Below are positions 35,220-44,341 of a DNA stretch of 64,000 nt, in pieces. Both the position numbers and the translations under genes were made by a program. A model generated the notes under the pieces. The model was given only the letters and a program-made list of their open reading frames with translations. It did no database searches and was not told the DNA's origin. How positions within the stretch are numbered: the first letter of the stretch is position 1; every line of letters starts with the position of its first letter. This DNA comes from Erysipelotrichales bacterium (GTDB taxonomy: Bacteria; Bacillota_I; Bacilli_A; Erysipelotrichales; Erysipelotrichaceae): the NCBI GenBank assembly GCA_910575705.1, contig CAJTFG010000001.1:248001-312000 (forward strand). Reading direction: 5' to 3'.

Positions 35220-37361
35220 TTATGCTTTCGCATATTCCTTTTGTTGCTGTTTTTCCTTACTTTTCGGTTTTCTAAAAAGAAGATATACAAAGAGTACAAA
35301 GACAGCTACAGCCAAAGCGCTCATCATAGTAAACCCATATACACTAATCATCGCAAATTGATAAATCACAAACGACGCCAAGTATGCAAAGAGACATTGA
35401 TATCCAATGGCAAAAACTGTCCATTTTGTATGATTCATCTCTCTTCGAATAGCTCCCATCGCCGCAAAGCACGGTGCGCAAAGCAGATTAAACACTAAAA
35501 ATGAGAAAGCAGAAGCAGCGGTAAAACTCAATGCCATGGCATTCCAAATCTCAACGCCATCTTCAGCAACTTCACCGAATCCGAATAAAATACCAAATGT
35601 CGCAACAACATTCTCTTTCGCTACAAGGCCGGTGATCGCTGCAACCGCAGCTTGCCAGTTGCCCCATCCCAGTGGCGCAAACAACGGAGCCATCCCAGAA
35701 CCGAGTACTGCCAGAAAGCTTTTTGATAATTCCTCTTCTTCCAACATAACAATTGCCCCATCATCGATACCAAAACGGGAAGCAAACCAAATAACGATCG
35801 TAGAAAGTAAAATGATCGTTCCTGCTTTTTTGATAAAACTGGATCCTCGTTCCCACATGCTTAACAAGACATTCTTTAGCTGCGGCATATGATAAGCAGG
35901 CAATTCCATGATGAAAGGAGACGGATCTCCTGCAAACAGCCTTGTTTTCTTTAAGATGATCCCGGAACACACAATTGCCGCAATGCCGATGAAATAAGCA
36001 CTCGGCGCCACCCAGGAAGCACCATCGAACAGAGCTCCGGCAATCAACGCGATAATAGGAAGCTTCGCGCTGCATGGAATAAACGTCGTTGTCATAATCG
36101 TCATCCTTCTATCTTTTTCATTTTCAATCGTGCGGCTGGCCATAATACCCGGAACACCACAACCGGTCCCGATCAGCATCGGAATAAAAGATTTTCCAGA
36201 TAACCCGAATTTGCGAAATATGCGATCCATAATGAAAGCAATGCGCGCCATATAACCGCAATCTTCCAGCAATGCTAAGAAAAAGAACAACACAAACATC
36301 TGCGGTACAAATCCCAGCACAGCCCCAATCCCGGCAATGATACCATCTAAAATCAAAGAAGACAGCCATGCGGCGCAATCCAACGAAATCAAAAATTCTT
36401 CCACAAAAGGAGGTATGATTTCCGTGAAGAGCACATCATTTGTCCAATCTGTCACAAAGCCGCCGATCGTTGTAACAGAAACATAATATACGATATACAT
36501 CACAGCAGCAAAGATCGGCAATGCCAACACACGATTCGTTACAATGCTGTCAATACGATCGGACAAACACATTCCGTTTCTCGTTTTTGTATATGTCTTT
36601 GCCACTAAATCGGAAATATATACATAGCGGGCATCCGCTATGATACTTTGTATATCATCATCAAATTCCGCCTTCATTTCTTCCCGCATGCTATCGATCT
36701 GCTGCATATCCGCATTTATCATCGCTATATGCTCCATCGTCTTTTCATCCTTCTCCAAAAGTTTTATCGCATACCATTCTTTCTTTGCCGCATCGCAGAA
36801 TGAACACACGCCTTCAACCCTTCGTAAATACTTTTGAATATTTTCACTATAAATGGAAAAATGCAGCCGATCTCCTCTACCGATATCTTTTACAAACGTA
36901 TCCGCTAATGTATCCAATCCCTCATTTTTCAAACCCGATACCGGTATAACGGGACAATGCAATTGAACAGCAAGTTCTTCTATATGAATACGATCTCCAT
37001 GATTTTTTACCAGATCCATCATATTCAGTGCCACTACTACCGGAATACCCGTTTCTAACAATTGAGTAGTCAAATACAAATTTCTTTCCAAATTTGTCGC
37101 ATCAACGACATTAACGATCAAATCGACATTCTCATTAAGCAAAAAATTTCTTGCGATAACTTCATCCAGACTATAGGGCGATAATGAATAAATACCGGGC
37201 AAATCAATCAGTTTTATATCGCTGTCACCCTTCCATCGCCCTTCCTTTTTCTCCACTGTCACTCCCGGCCAATTACCTATATACTGACTACTGCCCGTCA
37301 TCGCATTAAAAATGGTCGTTTTCCCGCAATTGGGATTTCCTGCCAACGCAATTGTTTTCAT
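35220..37361 (-). CDS. feoB: Ferrous iron transporter FeoB
   Basis: FeoB takes up Fe2+ using a GTPase domain. The 713-residue protein has the G1 loop GNPNCGKT (8-15), the G3 DLPGIYSL, the G4 NMMD, then a helical spacer and about ten membrane helices containing GTGCGVPGIMASR near residue 395 and FIPCSAKLPI near 430. It is followed by the Cys-rich peptide gene and preceded by two feoA genes. Confidence 0.97.
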   Translation of the reverse strand: MKTIALAGNPNCGKTTIFNAMTGSSQYIGNWPGVTVEKKEGRWKGDSDIKLIDLPGIYSLSPYSLDEVIARNFLLNENVDLIVNVVDATNLERNLYLTTQLLETGIPVVVALNMMDLVKNHGDRIHIEELAVQLHCPVIPVSGLKNEGLDTLADTFVKDIGRGDRLHFSIYSENIQKYLRRVEGVCSFCDAAKKEWYAIKLLEKDEKTMEHIAMINADMQQIDSMREEMKAEFDDDIQSIIADARYVYISDLVAKTYTKTRNGMCLSDRIDSIVTNRVLALPIFAAVMYIVYYVSVTTIGGFVTDWTNDVLFTEIIPPFVEEFLISLDCAAWLSSLILDGIIAGIGAVLGFVPQMFVLFFFLALLEDCGYMARIAFIMDRIFRKFGLSGKSFIPMLIGTGCGVPGIMASRTIENEKDRRMTIMTTTFIPCSAKLPIIALIAGALFDGASWVAPSAYFIGIAAIVCSGIILKKTRLFAGDPSPFIMELPAYHMPQLKNVLLSMWERGSSFIKKAGTIILLSTIVIWFASRFGIDDGAIVMLEEEELSKSFLAVLGSGMAPLFAPLGWGNWQAAVAAITGLVAKENVVATFGILFGFGEVAEDGVEIWNAMALSFTAASAFSFLVFNLLCAPCFAAMGAIRREMNHTKWTVFAIGYQCLFAYLASFVIYQFAMISVYGFTMMSALAVAVFVLFVYLLFRKPKSKEKQQQKEYAKA

Positions 37362-37377
37362 ACATTTCCTCTCTTTC

Positions 37378-37611
37378 TCATACCGTCGTTCTTTCTATTT
37401 CGATACATGCTGCATCTTCCTTGCGAATGCTTAATTCATATCCACGCACCTTAATTTCTACTGGATCGCCCAAAGGCGCTGCTTTTCGTACATATATGTA
37501 CGTATTTTTTGTAATCCCCATATCCATCAACTTTTTCTTGCAAGCACTTTCTCCGTGAAGTTTTTTCACTATCACTTCATTACCCGGCTGTATTTCATTC
37601 AATGTCTTCAT
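37378..37611 (-). CDS. feoA: FeoA-like protein 2
   Basis: The 77-residue SH3-like protein with GNEVIVKKLHGESACKKKLMDMG and LSIRKEDAACIEIE supports FeoB. Two adjacent FeoA copies of equal length overlap by 4 bp (37608-37611). Confidence 0.92.
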   Translation of the reverse strand: MKTLNEIQPGNEVIVKKLHGESACKKKLMDMGITKNTYIYVRKAAPLGDPVEIKVRGYELSIRKEDAACIEIERTTV

Positions 37612-37841
37612 TCAATTTCTCCTTTTCCTTCACATACCATAATACGGTTCGCCCATGTCTTATCTAAAGCGATTCTTGCATCTCTTATACAAACAATAAC
37701 ATTCCCTTTCCACTCATTTATTATCTGTACACAAGAGCCTTCCGTAAATCCCATATCTGATAAACGACTACGCACATCATCTTTACCGATAATTTTATAA
37801 ATTCGCAATTCTTTTCCTGCCGGGGCAGTTGTCAGCAACAT
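37608..37841 (-). CDS. feoA: FeoA-like protein 1
   Basis: A second 77-residue FeoA, first gene of the locus, with ELRIYKIIGKDDVRSRLSDM and RIALDKTWANRIMV. FeoA proteins bind near the FeoB GTPase and aid transport. A metal-responsive promoter lies upstream. Confidence 0.92.
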   Translation of the reverse strand: MLLTTAPAGKELRIYKIIGKDDVRSRLSDMGFTEGSCVQIINEWKGNVIVCIRDARIALDKTWANRIMVCEGKGEIE

Positions 37842-37854
37842 AGCATCATCTCCT

Positions 37855-37912
37855 AAGTTAGTTAAATATAACTTTATAGTAAAATGTTAGCATTGACTAA
37901 CTTAATTGTCAA
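37855..37912 (-). promoter_or_regulatory. feo promoter with two operator-like dyads
   Basis: On the minus strand TTGACA (37907-37912) and TAACAT (37884-37889) are 17 bp apart. Inside and over the -10 lies the dyad GTTAG-cattga-CTAAC (37886-37901). Downstream lies a second, AAGTTA-GTTAAATA-TAACTT (37855-37874). This is the place and shape of DtxR/MntR-type or Fur-type metal repressor sites. Which repressor acts is unknown; an MntR-like gene is at 41729. Confidence 0.6.
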
Positions 37913-38062
37913 GAGGTTTTTACAACATCTTCCATATCACAATAAAAAGATTAAAATAACATATTCTTACAAATGATATTTTTTTGTTATTCTTTTCCTG
38001 TAGGTAGGCTGAAAAAAGAGGATAGAAGTTCGTTTAACATGGTGGTTCGGTCACTTTGGGGC

Positions 38063-38356
38063 ACGATTTCTGTTCATCATCAAATATTGCCGATATTCAC
38101 AACTACCTGTAGCGGACCGGCAATATCGCAATGTGACGGCTCTTATGATGTATTCTTTTCTTATTATGTCAGTGACGGTAGTGATCTTGATCATCGAATT
38201 TTATTATCCACGGCTCCTCTTGCATTGCAGTCAGCAGCAGTATACAGTTGCGGCGGCCTCAATACAGGAATAACCCGTGCTCGTTTCTATCAGCGTCCGG
38301 CACTGTCGATGTAAGGAGATCATGATAAGCATTATGATCGTATATAAAATACAGAG
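38063..38356 (+). other. Variable cassette G (silent C-terminal domain)
   Basis: The frame TISVHHQILPIFTTTC through FFSYYVSDGSDLDHRILLS and GGLNTGITRARFYQRPALSM ends in TAA at 38312-38314, 83 residues. There is no start codon with an RBS; an upstream ATG at 38039 lacks one. The folded site is 38301-38356 (56 nt) with a one-pair wobble in the inner arms (GATCATG/TATGATC) and substitutions in the left outer arm (CACTGTC). Confidence 0.8.
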
Positions 38357-38462
38357 GTTTTCATTTCCAGTATTTACTAACAATTATTTGAACATTATCT
38401 GGTATTCTTTCTATAAAGGTAGGCTTTTTATTCTTCTCTTCCCTTCTTGGATCAGCTATAGC

Positions 38463-38723
38463 ACGATTTCTAATTATCATGGTGTTGTTTTAGTTATAAA
38501 TAAGGAACCCGACATTATCCTCAGCTGGAAAAAGTTGACACAACAACAATGGGAAACTACCTTTTTGGCAACGCACTATGACCTAACAAGAACCGGGGGT
38601 TTACATTCCGATGGTTCTTGGGCAATGCCTCATGCCGCTATAACGCACGAAGCAATTCAGCGTCCGGCTCTGTACAGATTGGATAACTATGGTAAGTATC
38701 ATAGTTGTATATAAGATACAGAG
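38463..38723 (+). other. Variable cassette H (silent C-terminal domain)
   Basis: The frame TISNYHGVVLVINKEPD through LSWKKLTQQQWETTF and LHSDGSWAMPHAAITHEA to QRPALYRLDNYGKYHSCI ends TAA at 38712-38714, 83 residues. The 56-nt site 38668-38723 is the best example: outer CTCTGTA/TACAGAG, inner AACTATG-GTAAGTAT-CATAGTT, all perfect and concentric. It follows cassette G in tandem. Confidence 0.85.
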
Positions 38724-38737
38724 GAAAAAAAGATAAT

Positions 38738-38762
38738 AAAAAAAACGCTTATCAAAGCGTAA
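38738..38762 (-). terminator. Terminator of the XRE gene
   Basis: On the minus strand ACGCTT pairs with AAGCGT and is followed by seven or more T, just after the XRE stop at 38771. Confidence 0.7.
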
Positions 38763-38770
38763 AGGAATCC

Positions 38771-39019
38771 TTATTTGATCTCAGGCTCCGCTTCATCAAA
38801 GTCCTTGGTATCAAAGAAAATAGATAAAGGGATCTCCAAACCATCACAGATCTTCTTAACGGTAGAGATGGTAGGGTTTCTGCTGACACCGGAAGTGATG
38901 TTATTCAAAGTAGATTGTGTAATATCACACATGATGCTGAGTTTATTAAGAGAAATGTTATGTTCTTTGCATAAGTCTAAGATACGTTTACTGCAGGCTT
39001 CGCCAAGAGTCACAGACAT
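38771..39019 (-). CDS. Small XRE-family regulator
   Basis: An 82-residue protein that is almost entirely one HTH_XRE domain (ISLNKLSIMCDITQSTLNNI, residues 22-41). The gene has GGAGGGATG before its start. It stands between cassette H and metK. Targets are unknown. Confidence 0.85.
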   Translation of the reverse strand: MSVTLGEACSKRILDLCKEHNISLNKLSIMCDITQSTLNNITSGVSRNPTISTVKKICDGLEIPLSIFFDTKDFDEAEPEIK

Positions 39020-39175
39020 CCCTCCTTTGCGAAAATGATACGACTTTTAACTATAGAAAGTTTACCTTAGTATAGTTAATTTTCGTTTATTTTATTCAAG
39101 GGAGGATTTAAAAGAAAAAAGATTCAGAAAACAGGCATTTCAGCTGCTGTATATGGAATATTGGTTGAATGGGAT

Positions 39176-39205
39176 ATAAAAAAACGGGCGATATAACCGC
39201 CCTCT
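39176..39205 (-). terminator. Terminator of metK
   Basis: GGGCG-GTTATAT-CGCCC followed by GTTTTTTT on the minus strand, just after metK. Confidence 0.8.
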
Positions 39206-39209
39206 TTTT

Positions 39210-40304
39210 CTACTTCAATTCTTTGATTTTTTCCCAGCTGAATTGCGGATCACCGAAGTGACCGTAACAAGACGTCTTTGCGTAAATCGGTTTTCTTAGA
39301 TCCAGTTCTTTCAAGATATTGCTGACTTCAAAATTAAAGTTACGGCGAATGATGTCCAAAATCTCCTCATCGGATCTCGTTCCCGTTCCAAATGTTTCTA
39401 CCATCAGCGATACGGGTTCACTCTTACCGATCGCATAAGCTACCTGAATCTCACATCTGCGTGCCAGTTTATGCGCAACTACATTTTTTGCTACATATCG
39501 GCAATAATATGCTGCGCTGCGATCTACTTTTGTCGGATCTTTACTGGAGAAACAGCCGCCGCCAATGCGTCCCATTCCTCCATATGTATCACATACGATC
39601 TTTCTTCCGGTCGTTCCCGAATCGCCGAAACTTCCGCCTAAAACAAAGCTGCCGCTTGGATTGATCAAATATTTCGTATTTTCATCTACCAAAGAAGCCT
39701 CCACACAAGGCCGGATAACCTCATTCATAATGATCTCGCGAATCTGTTCCTGAGTCGCTTCTGCCGCATGCTGCGTTGATACGACGATCGTATCGATACG
39801 CTTTACTTTGTCGTTTTCATATTCCACGGAGACCTGCGTTTTACCATCCGGTTTCAACAGAGGATTCCCACGGCGTACACGGGTTAGCTGCAATGCCAGC
39901 TTATGCGCATAGTAAATCGGTGCCGGCATATACTCATCGCTTTCATCACAAGCATATCCAAACATGATCCCCTGATCACCAGCTCCCAGATTCCCATCTT
40001 CGTGCATTACCGCCTGATGAATCTCATTAGATTGTTTATTCACTTTTACACAAACCGTATAATCTTCTTCGTAACCGATCTTTTTGATGACCTCTTTCGC
40101 AATTTTTTCATAATCCAGCTTTGCTGTCGTATTCGCTTCTCCGTATATCAAAACAAAATCATCTTTGATCGTCGCCTCAACAGCCATTTTGGAATTCGCA
40201 TCTTCGCAAAGCGCCGCATCCAAGATCGTGTCGGCGATCTGATCGCAAATTTTATCCGGATGTCCTTCCGTGATGCTTTCGGATGTAAATAAATAATTTT
40301 TCAT
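39210..40304 (-). CDS. metK: S-adenosylmethionine synthetase
   Basis: MetK makes SAM from methionine and ATP. The 364-residue protein is shorter than the usual 380-395 but has all main motifs: FTSESITEGHPDKICDQIAD, NLGAGDQGIMFGYA, GSFVLGGSFGDSGTTGRK, KDPTKVDRSAAY and YGHFGDPQFSWE. The common GGGAFSGKDP box reads GGGCFSSKDP here, which is unusual. A SAM-I leader controls it. Confidence 0.95.
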   Translation of the reverse strand: MKNYLFTSESITEGHPDKICDQIADTILDAALCEDANSKMAVEATIKDDFVLIYGEANTTAKLDYEKIAKEVIKKIGYEEDYTVCVKVNKQSNEIHQAVMHEDGNLGAGDQGIMFGYACDESDEYMPAPIYYAHKLALQLTRVRRGNPLLKPDGKTQVSVEYENDKVKRIDTIVVSTQHAAEATQEQIREIIMNEVIRPCVEASLVDENTKYLINPSGSFVLGGSFGDSGTTGRKIVCDTYGGMGRIGGGCFSSKDPTKVDRSAAYYCRYVAKNVVAHKLARRCEIQVAYAIGKSEPVSLMVETFGTGTRSDEEILDIIRRNFNFEVSNILKELDLRKPIYAKTSCYGHFGDPQFSWEKIKELK

Positions 40305-40321
40305 ATCGTTCTCCTCCTATA

Positions 40322-40460
40322 AAAAAGCCTTCTCGATAAAGAGAAGACATAAAGATTTCATCTATTGTTCTCTTATCGCTGTCAGCATTACCACCTTGTA
40401 GCTTAACAGGTTGGCGTGGGATCAAGCGAGCTGACTCTCTACCCCATCTCTTGATAAAAA
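40322..40460 (-). ncRNA. SAM-I (S-box) riboswitch with terminator
   Basis: The minus strand has TATCAAGAGATGGGG, then TTGATCCCACGCCAACCTG, then AAGGTGGTAATGC, then CGATAAGAGA. This is the order of S-box conserved boxes, with P1 formed by TATC and GATA. It is followed by the terminator CTTCTC-TTTATC-GAGAAGGCTTTTTT (about 40322-40350) before the metK ribosome binding site. High SAM would stop metK transcription. Confidence 0.85.
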
Positions 40461-40575
40461 GCATATATATTAAAACATACATCACATAGAATGGCAAGCA
40501 TAAATATGCAGTATTTCTTACTAAAATGATATATACTGAAGAAAAGGTAGATATGGCATATCTTTTCTTACCTGC

Positions 40576-40881
40576 ACGATTTCTGTTCATCATCAGATTA
40601 AAGTCATTGCAGGCGGTATGTGTACGATAACAGATGGCTCTTGTCAAAATGGTGCTAGCAGAGACACTTCTTTTCATTACTCTTTGCAGAATCTTCCAAA
40701 TCAGAAACCTCACTTTACACCAGGATCTACTGCTTCAAACGCTCATACGGTATATGGGCACTCTTTCACCGGTTATAGTGTTCTTGACCACCAATCTTGT
40801 TTCATATATCACTGGCAGCGTCCGGCTCTGTATAGATTCGATAACTATAGTACGTATTCTAGTTGTATATAAGATACAGAG
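40576..40881 (+). other. Variable cassette I (silent C-terminal domain)
   Basis: The frame TISVHHQIKVIAGGMC through SFHYSLQNLPNQKPHF and SVLDHQSCFIYHW to QRPALYRFDNYSTYSSCI ends TAA at 40872, 98 residues, the longest of the set. The 56-nt site is 40826-40881 with inner arms AACTATA/TCTAGTT (one mismatch) and perfect outer arms. It lies upstream of the metK leader, in the opposite orientation. Confidence 0.8.
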
Positions 40882-40988
40882 GTTTTCATATCCAGTATTT
40901 TCTAGCAAATATTCATGAGTATCTGTTATCCTTTCTATAAAGGCAGGTAAAAATGATAATGAGGTTAGGGTGTTCCTTTCTATGGTGC

Positions 40989-41285
40989 ACGATTTCTGTA
41001 TATAATAAGAAACCTGCATCAATATATGATGCTTGGGAAGGACCATATTTTGCACCGATGAATTGGAATATCCAAAGTGGGAAAGAACATGAATGGACTT
41101 GGTTATCATCACCAGACATGCAAAGAAAAAAAGAAGCAGCATATCTTGCTGAATATGGTAATCTTGATCAGGCCTATTCATATCATTCACCAATTACATA
41201 TCCTTCCGTTATTGTTGCTCAGCGTCCGGCTCTGTAAAAACTAGATAACTATGATAAGCACCATAGTTCCATATAACATACAGAG
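40989..41285 (+). other. Variable cassette J (silent C-terminal domain)
   Basis: The frame TISVYNKKPASIYDAWEG through YFAPMNW, WTWLSSPDM and AYSYHSPITY to QRPAL ends TAA at 41235-41237, 82 residues. The variable part is clearly related to cassette E. The 56-nt site is 41230-41285, with perfect inner arms AACTATG/CATAGTT around ATAAGCAC. It follows cassette I in tandem. Confidence 0.82.
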
Positions 41286-41366
41286 GAAACCTTATTTATT
41301 CTCGATAGCGCAGATGCTTGCATATTCTGCAAAATATATTAAAATATAACCAAGTGAGGGCAAGCT

Positions 41367-41732
41367 ATGAAACCATTATTTATTGAATATCCCAAATGCA
41401 CAACATGTCAAAAAGCAAAGAAATGTTTAAAAGAGATGGGCATTGCTATGGAAGAACGGCATATCGTAGAAGATACGCCAACTTATGACGAACTAAAAGA
41501 ATGGATCGCAAGAAGTGATCTTCCGATACGGCGATTCTTTAATACAAGCGGAAATTTATACAAAGATATGAAACTGAAAGATAAACTGGATGATATGAAA
41601 GATGATGAAAAAATCAAACTCCTCAGTGAGCACGGCATGCTGATCAAGCGTCCGTTGTTCATCAGTGATCATCATGTCTTCGCCGGTTTCCGAGAAGAAA
41701 CATACCGTCAGCTTGATAAGGAGCACTTATGA
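41367..41732 (+). CDS. ArsC/Spx-family thioredoxin-fold protein
   Basis: The 121-residue protein has the redox pair Cys11-x2-Cys14 (YPKCTTCQKAKK) and ends with the ArsC-like SDHHVFAGFREETY. It resembles the YffB/Spx-like ArsC family of reductases or RNA polymerase-binding regulators. The next gene, an MntR-like regulator, overlaps by 4 bp. Confidence 0.85.
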   Translation: MKPLFIEYPKCTTCQKAKKCLKEMGIAMEERHIVEDTPTYDELKEWIARSDLPIRRFFNTSGNLYKDMKLKDKLDDMKDDEKIKLLSEHGMLIKRPLFISDHHVFAGFREETYRQLDKEHL

Positions 41733-42106
41733 AACTGGGAGAATCACTGGAAGATTACTTGGAAACGATGCTGATCTTAGAAGAATCGGGAAAAATTCGC
41801 TCTGTCGATGTAGCCAAGCATCTCAATGTATCTAAACCAAGCGTCAATAACGCTTTATGCATCCTGAAAGAAAAAGGATATGTAACACAGGAAAACTACA
41901 AAGACATCCATCTGACAGAGGCGGGACGCAAGGAAGCACAGCTCGTCTTTGAACGGCATATCATGCTGCGCACTTTTCTGATTGATATTCTAAAAGTAGA
42001 TGATAAACAAGCGGATATCGATGCATGTAAGATCGAACATATCATATCGGAAGAAACCTTTCAAAAATTTAAACAGTATTATCATGAACAAAAGAAAGAA
42101 TCCTGA
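41729..42106 (+). CDS. MntR/DtxR-like metal-dependent regulator (short form)
   Basis: The 125-residue protein has a winged HTH at residues 20-55 (SVDVAKHLNVSKPSVNNALC) followed by the dimerisation and metal-binding region (CKIEHIISEETFQKF). It lacks the C-terminal SH3-like domain of full DtxR and so resembles the MntR type, which responds to manganese or iron. It overlaps the ArsC-like gene. It is a candidate for control of feo or of other metal genes here. Confidence 0.88.
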   Translation: MKLGESLEDYLETMLILEESGKIRSVDVAKHLNVSKPSVNNALCILKEKGYVTQENYKDIHLTEAGRKEAQLVFERHIMLRTFLIDILKVDDKQADIDACKIEHIISEETFQKFKQYYHEQKKES

Positions 42107-42128
42107 ACTTTCAGGTTTCTTTTTATTT
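42100..42128 (+). terminator. Terminator after the MntR-like gene
   Basis: CCTGAA-CT-TTCAGG then TTTCTTTTTATTTTT, overlapping the stop codon. Confidence 0.75.
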
Positions 42129-42247
42129 TTACAATTTGCCGGTTTCTTTCCATGTATATAGCTTTTCCATAGGACGCAATACGTAACGATGAGCAGACTT
42201 GCATATATATTGAAACATGATAAAATTTAACATGCGAGGTGATGAAT

Positions 42248-43030
42248 ATGAGCAAGGCGAAAAGAGCGATCGGCATTTTCGATTCCGGGATCGGCGGTAT
42301 CAGCGTACTAAAAGAAATGCACCGCTTGTTTCCCCATGAGGATCTTATCTATTTCGGAGATTCTAAATTTGCCCCTTATGGAGAAAAACTTCGCAGCGAG
42401 ATCATGGCACGATGCACGGAAATATGCGAATTTCTGATCTCTAAAGGAGTCAAAGCCATCGTCATCGCATGCAACACCGCTACCTCCGCCGCGGTCGATA
42501 TGCTTCGAGAACGATATCCGAATCTCCCGATCATCGGTATGGAACCGGCCTTAAAACCCGCTATCCAGCAATCCCGAAGCCATTATGTAGCAGTTATGGC
42601 AACGCCGTTTACACTAAGCGAAAAAAAGTTCAGCGATTTGATGAAAAAGCATCAGGAAAATAATACGATCATAAAAATACCGTGTCCTCAGCTCGTACAG
42701 ATCGCAGAACATAATGAACTGGACGATATCGCCAAGATCCACGACCAGCTGCATCAGTATTTTGATGAAGTGGATCAGGATAAACTGGATGCTGTCGTAT
42801 TAGGATGTACGCATTTCATCTTTTTCAAGAAACATATACAAGGCATATTAAAGGATTCTGTTCGCATCATAGACGGCAACGAAGGGACGTGCCGCCATCT
42901 GATGGATATTTTACGAGAAAGAAATGAGATAAACGATGCCGAAACAAAAGGAAGCGTTATGATCTATAACTCTTCCAAAGAAGACGATATTTTGGAGCTA
43001 TCCTACGAACTGTTCCAAAAAGAGCTTTAA
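42248..43030 (+). CDS. murI: Glutamate racemase
   Basis: MurI makes D-glutamate for peptidoglycan. About 260 residues start at ATG 42248 (GAGGTG upstream, spacing 6). It has IGIFDSGIGGISVLKE at the start, the first catalytic Cys in ACNTATSAA near residue 73, and the second in LGCTHFIF near 182. Confidence 0.95.
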   Translation: MSKAKRAIGIFDSGIGGISVLKEMHRLFPHEDLIYFGDSKFAPYGEKLRSEIMARCTEICEFLISKGVKAIVIACNTATSAAVDMLRERYPNLPIIGMEPALKPAIQQSRSHYVAVMATPFTLSEKKFSDLMKKHQENNTIIKIPCPQLVQIAEHNELDDIAKIHDQLHQYFDEVDQDKLDAVVLGCTHFIFFKKHIQGILKDSVRIIDGNEGTCRHLMDILRERNEINDAETKGSVMIYNSSKEDDILELSYELFQKEL

Positions 43031-43046
43031 CGTACGGCATCATCAT

Positions 43047-43077
43047 AAAAGACGTTCCAATGAACGTCTTTTTTTAT
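43047..43077. terminator. Bidirectional terminator between murI and glyA
   Basis: AAGACGTTC-CAAT-GAACGTCTT with T-rich flanks between two convergent genes. Confidence 0.85.
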
Positions 43078-44294
43078 TGTGGGATCGGATATTGTTCCGT
43101 TGTCTTTCTGACTTCCTCTCTTATGCGAAAGATCGTTTCTTCCGATGGATCTTTTAACACGCAGGATATCCATTTTCCGACCTGACGGAACTCTTCTTCC
43201 TGAAAACCGCGTGTAGTCATAGCCGCGCTTCCCAAGCGGATACCGCTTGTCACAAACGGCTTCTCGCTGTCAAAAGGAATCGTGTTCTTATTACATGTGA
43301 TGCAGGCGGCATCCAGCAAGCGCTCTGCCTCTTTGCCGCTCATACCGATAGAACCTTTGACATCCACCAAACAAAGATGGTTGTCGGTACCTCCGCTGAC
43401 GATACGGAAGCCCTCTTCTTTCAACGTATCGCTTAATACTGCGCAATTCTTGACGATCTGCTGTTGATACTGTTTAAATTCCGGCTGCAGCGCTTCATAA
43501 AAACAAACCGCCTTTGCCGCGATCACATGCATCAAAGGGCCTCCCTGCATACCGGGGAATACCTTCTTATCCAACAGCGGTGCATACGCTTCCTTGCACA
43601 AGATCACGCCGCCGCGAGGTCCACGCAGCGTTTTATGGGTCGTACTCGTCACAAAATCCGCATACGGCACGGGATTAGGATGCAGTCCCGCCGCTACCAG
43701 ACCGGCGATATGCGCCATATCTACCATCACATATGCGCCGATCTCATCCGCGATCTCACGAAACTTCTTAAAATCGATGATACGAGGATAAGCACTGGCT
43801 CCAGCAACGATCAGTTTCGGTTTTTCACGCAGTGCCGTTGCACGAAGTTCTTCATAGTCGATCGTCTCATCATCTTTTTTTACACCGTAGCTGACAAAAT
43901 TATATAACGTTCCACTGAAATTCAGAGGATGCCCGTGCGTCAAATGTCCACCGGCTGCCAAATCCATGCCCAATACCGTATCTCCCGGCTGTAAGACCGC
44001 CATATAGACCCCCATATTGGCCTGAGATCCGGAATGCGGCTGCACATTCGCATGTTCAGCACCGAACAGCTTCTTTAAACGCTCTCTGGCGACATCTTCG
44101 GCTTCATCGATATGAACACAGCCTCCATAATAGCGCTTTTGCGGATACCCTTCCGCATATTTATTCGTCAAAATGCTACCGGTAACTTCCATGATCTCCT
44201 TAGAAACATAGTTTTCCGAAGCAATCAGCTCGATATTGTACAACTGTCGCTTTGCTTCTTTTTGAATGATCTGTTCTATTTCCTTATCAACCAT
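43074..44294 (-). CDS. glyA: Serine hydroxymethyltransferase
   Basis: GlyA interconverts serine and glycine with tetrahydrofolate and PLP. From ATG 44294 (GAAAGAGGTG upstream) there are about 406 residues, a normal length. It shows [33 protein letters not shown], the PLP lysine box [14 protein letters not shown] near residue 220, and [10 protein letters not shown] near the end. Confidence 0.95.
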   Translation of the reverse strand: MVDKEIEQIIQKEAKRQLYNIELIASENYVSKEIMEVTGSILTNKYAEGYPQKRYYGGCVHIDEAEDVARERLKKLFGAEHANVQPHSGSQANMGVYMAVLQPGDTVLGMDLAAGGHLTHGHPLNFSGTLYNFVSYGVKKDDETIDYEELRATALREKPKLIVAGASAYPRIIDFKKFREIADEIGAYVMVDMAHIAGLVAAGLHPNPVPYADFVTSTTHKTLRGPRGGVILCKEAYAPLLDKKVFPGMQGGPLMHVIAAKAVCFYEALQPEFKQYQQQIVKNCAVLSDTLKEEGFRIVSGGTDNHLCLVDVKGSIGMSGKEAERLLDAACITCNKNTIPFDSEKPFVTSGIRLGSAAMTTRGFQEEEFRQVGKWISCVLKDPSEETIFRIREEVRKTTEQYPIPQ

Positions 44295-44341
44295 ATACAC
44301 ACCTCTTTCTGTCATAAAGATATTCTATCATAAAAACAGTA

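Noticed and set aside
38685-38706. Cassette hairpin as an intrinsic terminator
   Set aside because: No T-run follows in any copy, and the outer arm is conserved beyond it.
40618-40872. Taking the short ORFs at cassettes B, C, G, H, I and J as independent small genes
   Set aside because: Their ATG codons lie inside the variable region at different positions and lack ribosome binding sites. The shared frame starts earlier at TIS.
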